DNA of 64,000 bases. It comes from Humitalea rosea. GTDB taxonomy: Bacteria > Pseudomonadota > Alphaproteobacteria > Acetobacterales > Acetobacteraceae. This document shows, piece by piece, positions 9,018 through 16,813 of this stretch (position 1 is its first letter; every line of letters starts with the position of its first letter). The notes under the pieces are model-generated. The model was not told the DNA's origin. It did not search any database and saw only the letters and a program-made list of their open reading frames with translations. The position numbers were made by a program, and so were the translations under genes. The stretch is taken from NCBI RefSeq assembly GCF_003253705.1, contig NZ_QKYU01000015.1, positions 1 through 64,000 of the forward strand. Reading direction: 5' to 3'.

Positions 9018-9578
9018 ATGCCGATCAAGCGCCCGACCCACGCCGCTTTGCTGGCCCTGCTGCTGCTCGCGCAGGCACCGGCCGCGCTGGCGCAGCGCGC
9101 CGCCGCCCCTGCCCCCGCCACCCCCGAGCCCGAGCGCAGCATGGCGGTCTTCGGCGACTGGGCCGTGCGCTGCGAGGGGGTGGGCGAGGCGCGCAACTGC
9201 GAGGTGACGCAGACCGTGCAGAACAGCCGGTCCCAGCCGGTCGGCGTCTTCGCCATCGGCCGTCTGGCGCGGACCGATCCGATGAAGCTGGTGGCGCAAT
9301 TGCCGGTCAATGTGCTGCTGACCGCGCAGCCGCGGCTGGTGCTGGAGGGCGGCACCACCACCGGCACGCCGCTGGCGCTGAACTGGCGGCAATGCATCCC
9401 GACCGGCTGCTACGCCGAGATCGACCTGCGCGACACCGCCCTGCTGACCCGCCTCGCCGCCCGCACCGCCGAGCAGACCGGGCGCCTCGCCTTCAAGCAG
9501 GCCTCGGGCGCGGATGCGGCGCTGCCGATGTCCTTCCGCGGGCTGGCGCAGGCGCTGGAGGCGTTGGGGCGGGAGTAA
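9018..9578 (+). CDS. Invasion-associated locus B (IalB) family periplasmic protein
   Basis: The 186-residue protein has a signal peptide (LLALLLLAQAPAALAQ) and an IalB domain at about residues 38-180: FGDWAVRCEG near the start, NCEVTQTVQ, and WRQCIPTGCYAEI with paired cysteines. The family is named from Bartonella, where it promotes erythrocyte invasion. In free-living alphaproteobacteria it is common and its job is unknown, so no virulence role should be read into the name. It is divergent from the TPR gene. Confidence 0.85.
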   Translation: MPIKRPTHAALLALLLLAQAPAALAQRAAAPAPATPEPERSMAVFGDWAVRCEGVGEARNCEVTQTVQNSRSQPVGVFAIGRLARTDPMKLVAQLPVNVLLTAQPRLVLEGGTTTGTPLALNWRQCIPTGCYAEIDLRDTALLTRLAARTAEQTGRLAFKQASGADAALPMSFRGLAQALEALGRE

Positions 9579-9597
9579 TCCGCGCGGATCCTTCCTC

Positions 9598-9613
9598 TGG
9601 CACGGGATTGGCT
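9598..9613 (+). promoter_or_regulatory. Sigma-54 promoter candidate before a Bug gene
   Basis: TGGCACGGGATTGGCT differs from the consensus TGGCAC-R-N4-TTGCW at one position and keeps GG-N10-GC exactly. It sits in the 70-bp gap before the Bug gene, giving a predicted start near 9624 and a leader of about 25 nt. A match of this quality could arise about once by chance in this much DNA, so position is the main support. Confidence 0.4.
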
Positions 9614-9648
9614 AGCAACCGCTCCGAACCTGTGACGGAACGAAACGG

Positions 9649-10626
9649 ATGCGCCTGACGCGACGCCTGCTTTGCCCTCTCCTGCTCTCCCCCGCCCTGG
9701 TCAGGGGCGCCCGCGCTGAGGCGCCTTGGCCGGGCCGCTCGCTCCGCTTCGTCTCCTCCTCTCCCCCCGCCGGGGCCTCGGACATACTGAGCCGCACCCT
9801 GGCCCAGGCCGTGCAGGAACAGACCGGCCAGACCGTGGTGGTCGAGAACCGTGCCAGCGCCGGCGGCATCGTCGGCTCGGACTACGTCGCCAAGGCGGCG
9901 CCGGACGGCCTCACCTGGCTGACCACCAATGTCGGGCCGCAGGCGATCGTGCGGGCGCTGCAACCGAGCATCCCCTACGACACCCGCACCGATTTCCGCC
10001 ATGTCACCCTCATCGGCACGCTGCCGCTGGTGCTGGTGGTGAACCCGAAGATGTTGCCGGCGCGGGATCTGCAAGCGCTGCTCGCCCTGGCCCGCGCCCA
10101 GCCGGGGGCGCTGAACTACGGCACCGGCGGCAATGGCACGCTGCATCATCTGACCGGGGAGATGGTGAAGCTCACGGCCGGTGTGGATATCGTCCATGTG
10201 CCCTATCGCGGCGCCCAGGCCGCGACGCAGGACCTGATCGGCGGCCGCATCCAGCTAATGTGGGACAGCCTGCCCTCGGCCGCCCCGCATATCCGGGCCG
10301 GCACGCTGGTGGCCCTCGCGGTCAGCGGGGCGCAGCGCAGCCCGGCCTTCCCCGATGTCCCGACCGTCGCCGAGCAGGGCCTGACGGAGGTCGTGACCAC
10401 CAACTGGTTCGGCATGGCCGGCCCCGCCCGCGCCCCGGAGGAGGCGGTGCAGGGGCTGCACCGCGAGCTCGTCAAGGCGTTGTCAACCAAGGCGGTTCGT
10501 GATCGCTTCGCCACCATCGGGGTCGAGCCCGGCGGGATGCCGCCGGCCGAGACCCAGGCCTTCGTCCTGGCGGAAATCGAGCGCTGGGACGGGATCGTGA
10601 AACGTACCGGCGTGACCCTGGACTAA
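9649..10626 (+). CDS. Bug/TctC family tripartite tricarboxylate transporter substrate-binding protein (1)
   Basis: The 325-residue periplasmic solute-binding protein has a signal peptide (to about residue 24, ARAEA) and Bug-family hallmarks: WPGRSLRFVSSSPPAGASDILSR, VVVENRASAGGIVGSDYVAKAAPDG, NYGTGGNGTLHHLTGEM and VPYRGAQAATQDLIGG. Bug proteins bind small carboxylates, amino acids or vitamins in the cleft between two lobes. No TctA/TctB membrane genes are nearby, as is common for these expanded families. The neighbour 95 bp downstream is a 2-hydroxyacid dehydrogenase, so the ligand may be a hydroxy acid (inference). It may be driven by the sigma-54-like element upstream. Confidence 0.9.
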   Translation: MRLTRRLLCPLLLSPALVRGARAEAPWPGRSLRFVSSSPPAGASDILSRTLAQAVQEQTGQTVVVENRASAGGIVGSDYVAKAAPDGLTWLTTNVGPQAIVRALQPSIPYDTRTDFRHVTLIGTLPLVLVVNPKMLPARDLQALLALARAQPGALNYGTGGNGTLHHLTGEMVKLTAGVDIVHVPYRGAQAATQDLIGGRIQLMWDSLPSAAPHIRAGTLVALAVSGAQRSPAFPDVPTVAEQGLTEVVTTNWFGMAGPARAPEEAVQGLHRELVKALSTKAVRDRFATIGVEPGGMPPAETQAFVLAEIERWDGIVKRTGVTLD

Positions 10627-10656
10627 GCCAGCACGCCCAGGGCCAGCACGCCCAGG
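10627..10656. repeat. Tandem 15-bp duplication after a stop codon
   Basis: GCCAGCACGCCCAGG occurs twice head to tail (10627-10641 and 10642-10656), starting right after the TAA of the Bug gene. The copies are identical, so the duplication is recent or maintained. Confidence 0.9.
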
Positions 10657-10667
10657 GAGAGCACAGC

Positions 10668-10724
10668 ATGGACGGCATCGCCACGCCGGAACCCACCCCC
10701 TCGCCGGCACGGTCGCGGGCATGA
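10668..10724 (+). CDS. Possible 18-codon leader peptide
   Basis: ATG at 10668 follows a GGGAGAG tract by 7-8 nt and opens an 18-codon frame rich in Pro and Ala (MDGIATPEPTPSPARSRA). Its TGA overlaps the next gene's ATG in ATGA. This could couple translation into the dehydrogenase, whose own start has no clear ribosome binding site. It may equally be chance. Confidence 0.25.
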   Translation: MDGIATPEPTPSPARSRA

Positions 10725-11641
10725 GGGTCGTCCATCACCGGGCACCTCTGGCGCCGGTCGTTCTTGAGGGCCTGGCCCAGCGCTTCGATCGCGTGGCGGG
10801 GCCGCAGGAGCCGCTGGGCCAGCCGGGCACCGTCGCGGTGGTCACCAATGGCGGGCTCGGGCTCAGCGCCGAGTCCATGGCGCTGCTGCCGGAGCTGCGC
10901 GTCGTCTCCTGCTTCGGCGCGGGGCATGAGGGGGTGGATCTGGAGGCCGCCCGCGCGCGCGGCATCTGGGTGACCCACGCCCCCGGCACCAATACCGCGA
11001 CGGTCGCCGACCATGCGATCGGGCTGATGCTGGCCATCACCCGCGGCTTCCATGCCTCGGACCGCGAGGTGCGGGCGGGCAATTGGGACCAGGCGCGCAA
11101 GCCGCGCCCGACGCTGAACGGCGGCAGGCTCGGCATCCTCGGCTTCGGGCTGATCGGGGCGCAGATCGCCCGGCGTGCGGCCGCCTTCGACATGGCGATC
11201 GCCTACCACACCCGCCGGGCGCGGCCGGATGTGCCCTGGCGGCATGTCGGCTCGGTGCTCGATCTGGCGCGGGAGAGCGATGTGATGGTGCTGGCCTGCC
11301 CCGGCGGCGCCGCGACGCGGCATCTGGTCAATGCCGAAGTGCTGGAGGCGCTGGGGCCGGAGGGCTTCCTGGTCAATATCGCCCGCGGCTCGGTGGTGGA
11401 TACCGCGGCGCTGGTCGCCGCCTTGCAGGCGGGGCGCATCGCCGCCGCGGCCCTGGATGTGGTGGATGGCGAGCCGGTGGTGCCCGCCGCACTGCTCGCG
11501 GCCCCCAACCTGCTGCTGACGCCGCATGTCGCCGGGCGCTCGCCCGCCTCGCTGCTGGCCCAGCGGCAGACGCTCTTCGCCAGCATCGACGCGGCGCTCG
11601 CGGGCGGGCGGCCGCAGCATGTGCTGGCGGGGCCGGATTAG
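10721..11641 (+). CDS. D-isomer-specific 2-hydroxyacid dehydrogenase (glyoxylate/hydroxypyruvate reductase type)
   Basis: The 306-residue protein has the NAD(P)-binding LGFGLIGAQIARR in the centre, and the catalytic elements VNIARGSVVDTAAL (Arg region) and TPHVAGRSP (His) in the expected order. Such enzymes interconvert 2-oxo acids and D-2-hydroxy acids, often glyoxylate/glycolate or hydroxypyruvate/glycerate. The CHTRR-like segment after the second beta strand (AYHTRRARPD) suggests NADPH preference, which is an inference. It lies downstream of a Bug binding protein, and together they could take up and oxidise or reduce a hydroxy acid. The start is not supported by a strong ribosome site. Confidence 0.85.
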   Translation: MRVVHHRAPLAPVVLEGLAQRFDRVAGPQEPLGQPGTVAVVTNGGLGLSAESMALLPELRVVSCFGAGHEGVDLEAARARGIWVTHAPGTNTATVADHAIGLMLAITRGFHASDREVRAGNWDQARKPRPTLNGGRLGILGFGLIGAQIARRAAAFDMAIAYHTRRARPDVPWRHVGSVLDLARESDVMVLACPGGAATRHLVNAEVLEALGPEGFLVNIARGSVVDTAALVAALQAGRIAAAALDVVDGEPVVPAALLAAPNLLLTPHVAGRSPASLLAQRQTLFASIDAALAGGRPQHVLAGPD

Positions 11642-11666
11642 GCGGGCCGGATTAGGCGGGCCGGAT
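11630..11666. repeat. 14-bp tandem repeat between convergent stop codons
   Basis: The unit GGGCCGGATTAGGC is present 2.6 times (11630-11643, 11644-11657, partial 11658-11666). The first copy contains the stop codon of the dehydrogenase, and the last runs into the stop codon of the convergent hydrolase. The unit is not a multiple of three. Confidence 0.9.
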
Positions 11667-12424
11667 CACTCGGAGAGGAACGCCTCGGCGAGGGCCAGGA
11701 AGCCCTTGGGGTCCTCGGCATGGACCCAATGCCCGGTCGGCAGGCTGGCGAAGCGCACCGCGGGGAACAGGCTGCGGAACACCGCGTGGTGCTCCTCCCG
11801 CACATAGGGGGAGCGGGTGCCGCTGACCGCCAGCACCGGGCCCTGGTAGGGCGGCCCCAAGGGTGGGGCTGCCTCCAGCGCCGGCATCGCGGCGGCAATC
11901 TCGTCCAGGCCGAAGCGCCAGGCCGGAACCGGCAGGTCCAGCCGCAGGTTCTGCAACAGGAAGGCGCGGATGCCGGCCTCCGGCACCGCCCCGGCCAGCG
12001 CCGCATCGGCGGCGCGGCGGGTCAGGCCCGGGGTCAGCGCCAGGCCCTGCATCGCGGCGACATAGCCGCGCAGGCTCGGCGGATAGGCGACCGGGGCGAT
12101 ATCGGCGACCAGCAGCCGCAGCACCGTCGCGGGATGCGCCTGGGCCAGCGCCATGGCGACCTTGCCGCCGAGCGAATGGCCGATGACGGCGGCCGGGACC
12201 GCCCCTTCCGCCGCCAGGGTCTCGGCCACATCCGCGGCCATGTCCGCCTGGTCCATGGTGGCCGCATGCGGGCTGGCGCCATGGTTCCTGAGGTCGAGTG
12301 CCAGGACGCGATAGCGCTCCGCCAGCGCCTTCTGGATGCTGCCCCAATTGCCGGCGGCGCCGAACAGCCCATGCAGCAGCACCACCACCGGCCCCTGGCC
12401 CGCCGCGATGGTATTCAGCCGCAT
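11666..12424 (-). CDS. Alpha/beta-fold hydrolase (YbfF/ABHD11-like esterase)
   Basis: The 252-residue cytoplasmic hydrolase has the oxyanion-hole HGLFG (18-22), nucleophile Ser84 in GHSLGG, a SGTRSPYV segment near residue 205 typical of the YbfF/ABHD11 group, and a late His in TGHWVHAEDP. Bacterial members are broad acyl esterases, and no specific substrate can be read from the sequence. Its ATG overlaps the stop of the upstream DMT transporter (TGATG), so the two are co-translated. Confidence 0.85.
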   Translation of the reverse strand: MRLNTIAAGQGPVVVLLHGLFGAAGNWGSIQKALAERYRVLALDLRNHGASPHAATMDQADMAADVAETLAAEGAVPAAVIGHSLGGKVAMALAQAHPATVLRLLVADIAPVAYPPSLRGYVAAMQGLALTPGLTRRAADAALAGAVPEAGIRAFLLQNLRLDLPVPAWRFGLDEIAAAMPALEAAPPLGPPYQGPVLAVSGTRSPYVREEHHAVFRSLFPAVRFASLPTGHWVHAEDPKGFLALAEAFLSE

Positions 12425-13287
12425 CAGCTGCGGGCCGCGACGATCACGCCCGCGGCGATCAGTAGCCCGCCGGCGAGCAGATCCCAGCCCACCGGCTCAT
12501 GCAGCCAGATGGCGGCGGTGACGACGCCGGCGGCCGGGACCAGCAGGAAGGCGACGGAGGAGACCGCGCCGGGCAGGCGGCGGCCGATCTCGATCACGCT
12601 CCAGGTCCCGATCGGGGCGACCACCAGCGCGACCCAGGCCGCCTGCCAGTAGGAGGCGGGCCCGATCCCGCCATGCGGCTCCCGCCACATCGCCAACGGC
12701 ACCAGGAACAGCGCGCTGAGCCCGAAACACCAGGGCAGCAGCTCCGCGATGCTGTGCTCAGGCGGGCGCGCCCGCGTGATCAGGATCGAGATGGTCCAGG
12801 ACAGCGCCGCCAGCAGCAGCATGCCATTGCCCATCAGCGCCTCGGGCGAGGACCAGTTGACCGCCCAGGGCCCGGCCAGGGCCGCCACACCCGCAAGCCC
12901 CAGGATGGCCGCGGCCCACCGCTGGGGGGAGACCCGCTCCTTCAGCACCAGCACCGAGAGCGGCACCAGCCAGGGCGTGATGACATTGGCCAGGATGGCC
13001 GTCCGCCCCGCGCTGGTCAGCATCACGGCCAGATGCGCCAGGGCGAAGAAGACCGCGAGCTGGAAGAACCCGACCCCCAGCACGGTCGGCATATCCTGCC
13101 TGGCCGGCCAGACCATCCGCCCCCGCAGCCCGAGCAAAAGGCTGGAGATACCCGCGGCGCCCAGGCTGCGGACAGCGGCGAACCACAGCGGCGTCGCGTC
13201 AAGCATCGCATGTTTGGTGATCGGCCAGGCGAGGCCGAACAGCAGGATCGCGATGGCCAGCAGCCGCAGGTCGGCCGCCGTCACCAT
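12424..13287 (-). CDS. DMT-superfamily (EamA) inner-membrane transporter
   Basis: The protein of about 287 residues is almost wholly hydrophobic, with about ten membrane helices in two EamA halves. The first begins ADLRLLAIAILLFGLAWPITKHAML, and the second ends GWDLLAGGLLIAAGVIVAAR. Family members export amino acids or metabolites, but the substrate cannot be deduced. The start at 13287 has a GGGGGTGG tract upstream and matches the usual beginning of the first helix. A start 27 codons upstream is open but gives an atypical tail. It is translationally coupled to the hydrolase downstream. Confidence 0.85.
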   Translation of the reverse strand: MVTAADLRLLAIAILLFGLAWPITKHAMLDATPLWFAAVRSLGAAGISSLLLGLRGRMVWPARQDMPTVLGVGFFQLAVFFALAHLAVMLTSAGRTAILANVITPWLVPLSVLVLKERVSPQRWAAAILGLAGVAALAGPWAVNWSSPEALMGNGMLLLAALSWTISILITRARPPEHSIAELLPWCFGLSALFLVPLAMWREPHGGIGPASYWQAAWVALVVAPIGTWSVIEIGRRLPGAVSSVAFLLVPAAGVVTAAIWLHEPVGWDLLAGGLLIAAGVIVAARS

Positions 13288-13416
13288 TGCCACCCCCACG
13301 AGCGCAACAGCCTCATCGCGCGGTGTCGTTCCAAAGGCGCGCGCCGTATCCGGGCAAGTTCCGGCCATTGCCGGCCTGATGCGGCAGCAGGACCCGGAGA
13401 CGCGTCCCAGTCATGG

Positions 13417-14415
13417 TCAATCGGCAACCTTCAGCATGATCTTGCCGACATGGGCACTGCTTTCCATGAGGCGATGCGCCGCGGCCACCTCGGCCAACGG
13501 GAATACCGTATGGATATGCGGCCCCGCCTGCCCCTTGGCCAGCAGCGGCCAGACCCGGGCCTCCAGCTCGGCCGCGATCGCGGCCTTCTGGGCCGTGGTG
13601 CGCGGTCGCATGGTGCTGCCGGTCACGGTCAGGCGGCGCATCATGATGTGGCGCAGCTCCACCTTCTCGGCCAGCGAGCCATGGAGGAAGGCGATCAACA
13701 CGAGCCGCCCGTCCATCGCGAGGCAGCGCAGATTCTGCGGGAAATAGGGCGCGCCGACCATATCCAGCACCACATCCACCCCGCGCTTGCCGGTGGCGGC
13801 CTGAAGCTCGGCGACCCAGTCCTGGGTCTTGTAGTCGAAGGCGGCGGTGGCGCCGAAGCGCAGGCATTCCGCAACCTTCTCCGCACTGCCCGCCGTCGCG
13901 TAGGCGGTGGCGCCGAAGGCGTGGGCAAGCTGGATCGCGGTCACGCCGATCCCGCTGGTGCCACCATGCACCAGCATCGATTCGCCGGCCGCGAGCCGGC
14001 CATGGCCGAACAGGTTCGCCCAGACGGTGAAGTAGGTCTCGGGCAGCGCCGCGGCGCGGATCGCGTCATAGCCATCGGGCCAGGGCAGGCATTGCGTCGC
14101 GGGGGCGGTGACGTATTCGGCATAGGCGCCGCCATTGGTCAGCGCGCAGACGCGATCGCCGACAGCCCAGCGCGCCGCATCGGCGCCCACCGCCACGACC
14201 TCGCCGGCCGCTTCCAGGCCGCAGATCTGGCTGGCGCCGGGCGGCGGCGGGTAGGTGCCCTGGCGCTGGGCGACATCGGGACGGTTCACCCCGGTTGCCA
14301 GCACCCGGATCAGCACCTCATCCGCCTTCGGCACCGGCACCGCGCCGGTCGCCTTGGTGAAGACATCGGGCGTGCCGCCAGCGCCATGGTCCATGAAGGT
14401 CATCTGCGGCGGCAT
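13417..14415 (-). CDS. NAD(P)H:quinone oxidoreductase, PIG3/zeta-crystallin type
   Basis: The 332-residue medium-chain reductase lacks the zinc ligands of alcohol dehydrogenases. It has NRPDVAQRQGTYPPPPGASQICGLEAAGEV near the N-terminus, which is characteristic of the PIG3 subgroup, and the NADPH-binding LVHGGTSGIGVTAIQLAHAFGA. Such enzymes reduce quinones or alpha,beta-unsaturated carbonyls in the cytoplasm. It ends 129 bp before the DMT start and begins 99 bp from the next gene's stop, so it is probably a separate unit. Confidence 0.87.
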   Translation of the reverse strand: MPPQMTFMDHGAGGTPDVFTKATGAVPVPKADEVLIRVLATGVNRPDVAQRQGTYPPPPGASQICGLEAAGEVVAVGADAARWAVGDRVCALTNGGAYAEYVTAPATQCLPWPDGYDAIRAAALPETYFTVWANLFGHGRLAAGESMLVHGGTSGIGVTAIQLAHAFGATAYATAGSAEKVAECLRFGATAAFDYKTQDWVAELQAATGKRGVDVVLDMVGAPYFPQNLRCLAMDGRLVLIAFLHGSLAEKVELRHIMMRRLTVTGSTMRPRTTAQKAAIAAELEARVWPLLAKGQAGPHIHTVFPLAEVAAAHRLMESSAHVGKIMLKVAD

Positions 14416-14514
14416 GGTACATTCCGGGAGTTGCGACGGGTGCCAGAAGGCCCGGCGCAGCGCTGCCGGTCAAGGTTGCCCGGCGCGCCCCCGGCCTGCG
14501 AGGGCGCGCGAACG

Positions 14515-15501
14515 TCAATTGGCCTTGATATCCGCCTCACGGACGATCCGGGTCCACTTCTCCGTCTCCGAAGCAAGCCAGGCGGTTGCCGAGTCGGGGG
14601 TGCTGGTGCTGTTCACCTGCATCGCAAGTTCGGTCAGGCGCCGCTCGACCTCCGGCATCGCCAACACCTTGTTCACCTCGGCATTGACCTTGGCAACCAC
14701 CGCCGCCGGCGTGCCGGCGGGGGCGAGAACCATGTGCCAGGTGGAGGCGGTCAACCCCGGCATGCCGGCCTCGGCCGTCGTCGGCACGGCGGGAAGCTGG
14801 GGCATCCGGCTGTCGTTCATCACCGCGATGCCACGCAGCTCGCCACGGTCGATGTAGGGCAGCGCACTGGCGGCGACATCGACGATGATCGGTACCCGCC
14901 CGCTCATCACATCGGGCATCGCCGCGGCCGAGCCGCGATACGGCACGTGGTTGGCCTGCACCCCGGCCGTCTTCAGGAACAGCTCGGTCGCAAGATGCAA
15001 GGCACCGCCATTGCCGCTGCTGGCATAGTCGTAGCGGTTGGGATTGGCGCGCAGCACCGCGACCAGCTCGGCCAGGGTCGTCGCGGGGAAGTCCTTGTTG
15101 ACCGCGATCACCATCGGGATGACCCCGACCAGGGCCACCGGCTTGAAATCGGCGACGGGATCGAAGGGCAGGCGCGCGAAGAGCGCCGACAGCACCGAAT
15201 GCGCCACGGTGTTGTAGAGCAGGGTGTAGCCATCCTTCGGCGCCTTCGCGACGACCTCGGAGCCCACGATCACCCCCGCTCCGGTGCGGTTCTCCACGAT
15301 CACGCGCTGCGGCAGCGTGTTCGACATCCGCTCGGCGATGAGGCGCGCGGGAATGTCGGTCGGGCCGCCGGCGGCGAAGGGCACGATCAGGCGAACAGGC
15401 TGGTTGGGCCAGTCGGTGCCCTGCGCGCGCAGGCTGCCCGGCAGGGCCAGCCCGGCGAGGGCGGCGGCGCCCAGGGTACGACGGTGAAGCTTGGCGGTCA
15501 T
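14515..15501 (-). CDS. Bug/TctC family substrate-binding protein (2)
   Basis: The 328-residue periplasmic protein has a Tat-like or Sec signal (MTAKLHRRTLGAAALAGLALPGSLRAQ) and Bug motifs WPNQPVRLIVPFAAGGPTDIPAR, VIVENRTGAGVIVGSEVVAKAPKDG, YASSGNGGALHLATELF and VPYRGSAAAMPDVMSG. The start at 15501 has a GGAGG site about 11 nt upstream; the frame is open further but lacks support. It lies 65 bp downstream of the diaminopropionate ammonia-lyase on the same strand, suggesting uptake of a related amino acid (inference). It has no membrane partners nearby. Confidence 0.91.
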   Translation of the reverse strand: MTAKLHRRTLGAAALAGLALPGSLRAQGTDWPNQPVRLIVPFAAGGPTDIPARLIAERMSNTLPQRVIVENRTGAGVIVGSEVVAKAPKDGYTLLYNTVAHSVLSALFARLPFDPVADFKPVALVGVIPMVIAVNKDFPATTLAELVAVLRANPNRYDYASSGNGGALHLATELFLKTAGVQANHVPYRGSAAAMPDVMSGRVPIIVDVAASALPYIDRGELRGIAVMNDSRMPQLPAVPTTAEAGMPGLTASTWHMVLAPAGTPAAVVAKVNAEVNKVLAMPEVERRLTELAMQVNSTSTPDSATAWLASETEKWTRIVREADIKAN

Positions 15502-15566
15502 GTGGTTAGGCCTCCGTGAACCGACAGGAATGATCGGGCCAAGGTGGGCGTCGTGCCCAGCCTCGG

Positions 15567-16730
15567 TCAACCGTTGACAAGGCGCTCGTAAACCTCGGGG
15601 TCGGTCGCGCCCTCGGTGCCGAACAGCAGCACGCGGCTGTCCGGGCGCAGCCAGAGCATCCCGCTCGCCAAGGGTTGCCGCCCCGCCAGCACCAGCGCGC
15701 AGAGCCCGGCCACCGCGCTCTCCCCGGCCACGATCGGGGGGTCGCGATGGGCGAGGTCGCGCATCGCCTCCACCGCCGCCGCATCCGGCACCGCGACGGC
15801 GGCCCAGGCGCTGCGGGACAGCTCCTGCCAGGCGAGCAGGCTCGGCTCGCCACAGGCCAGGCCCGCCATCAGCGTATCCAGTTCGCCGGGGACGGTGCGG
15901 ATCTCGCCCGCCTCCAGGCTGTCGGTCAGGCAGGCGGCGCGTTCGGGCTCGGCGATCACCACGGTGACGGCGCGGTCCGGGTAGCGTGACCGGAGCTGGG
16001 CCGCGACCGCCGCCGCGACGCCGCCGACGCCGCCCTGGATGAAGGCATGGGTGGGGGGCCCGGGAAGCTGGTCGCAGGCCTCGTCCACCATCACCCGGTA
16101 GCCCTGCATCACATCGCGCGGGACCTCGGTATAGCCGGGCCAGGAGGTGTCGGAGATGGTGTGCCAGCCGTGCTCGGCCGCGGCCTGCTCTGCGGCGCGG
16201 ACGGAGTCGTCATAGGTGCCCTGGACCTCGCGGACCTCGGCGCCATAGGCGGCGATGGCGTCGCGCCGGCCCTGGCTGACGCCCGCATGCACGAAGATCA
16301 CGCAGGCGGCGCCGAAGCGCTGCGCGCCCCAGGCGACGCTGCGGCCATGGTTGCCGTCGGTCGCGCAGGTGACGGTGATGGCCCGCGTCGCGGCGGCGTA
16401 GCGCCCGGCGACCAGATCCGCACTGCTCGCCGCATCGGCGACGCCGGCGCGGGCGAGCTCCTGGCGCAGCACCTGCGCCACGGCATAGGCCCCGCCCAGC
16501 GCCTTGAAGGAGCCAAGGCCGAAGCGGCCGCCCTCATCCTTGTACCAGACCTCGGCGACCCCGGCCTCGGCCGCCACCTCGGGCAGCGGCAGCAGCGGCG
16601 TGGGGGCATAGCCGGGCCAGGAGGTGATCTCCGCCTTGGCGCGGCGGAAGCCGCCATCGGGCAAAGTGACGATACCCGGCACGCCATGGGCGCGGTTCAG
16701 GACGAGGCGGAAGGGGTGTTCACCGATCAT
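15567..16730 (-). CDS. dpaL: Diaminopropionate ammonia-lyase (PLP-dependent)
   Basis: The 387-residue fold-type II PLP enzyme shows the lysine-containing FGLGSFKALGGAYAV near residue 67, CATDGNHGRSVAWGA, the family-specific SWPGYTEVPRDVMQGY and a glycine-rich QGGVGGVAAAVA phosphate site. DpaL converts 2,3-diaminopropionate to pyruvate and two ammonia. The start at 16730 (MIGEHPFRLVLN) fits the family's N-terminus. It is divergent from the erythronate-dehydrogenase-like gene with 83 bp between, and is followed by a Bug binding protein. Confidence 0.88.
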   Translation of the reverse strand: MIGEHPFRLVLNRAHGVPGIVTLPDGGFRRAKAEITSWPGYAPTPLLPLPEVAAEAGVAEVWYKDEGGRFGLGSFKALGGAYAVAQVLRQELARAGVADAASSADLVAGRYAAATRAITVTCATDGNHGRSVAWGAQRFGAACVIFVHAGVSQGRRDAIAAYGAEVREVQGTYDDSVRAAEQAAAEHGWHTISDTSWPGYTEVPRDVMQGYRVMVDEACDQLPGPPTHAFIQGGVGGVAAAVAAQLRSRYPDRAVTVVIAEPERAACLTDSLEAGEIRTVPGELDTLMAGLACGEPSLLAWQELSRSAWAAVAVPDAAAVEAMRDLAHRDPPIVAGESAVAGLCALVLAGRQPLASGMLWLRPDSRVLLFGTEGATDPEVYERLVNG

Positions 16731-16813
16731 GCCGCGCAAACTGCCCGTCCGGCGGGGTGGCGGCAACCGCGCCGCACCGGCAGGATGGGACGGCGAAACG
16801 GCGGGAGGCAGAC

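Noticed and set aside
12499-15519. A 1006-codon plus-strand frame opposite the DMT transporter, oxidoreductase and Bug genes
   Set aside because: It has the same GC-driven shadow composition, spans three real genes and has no recognisable domain.
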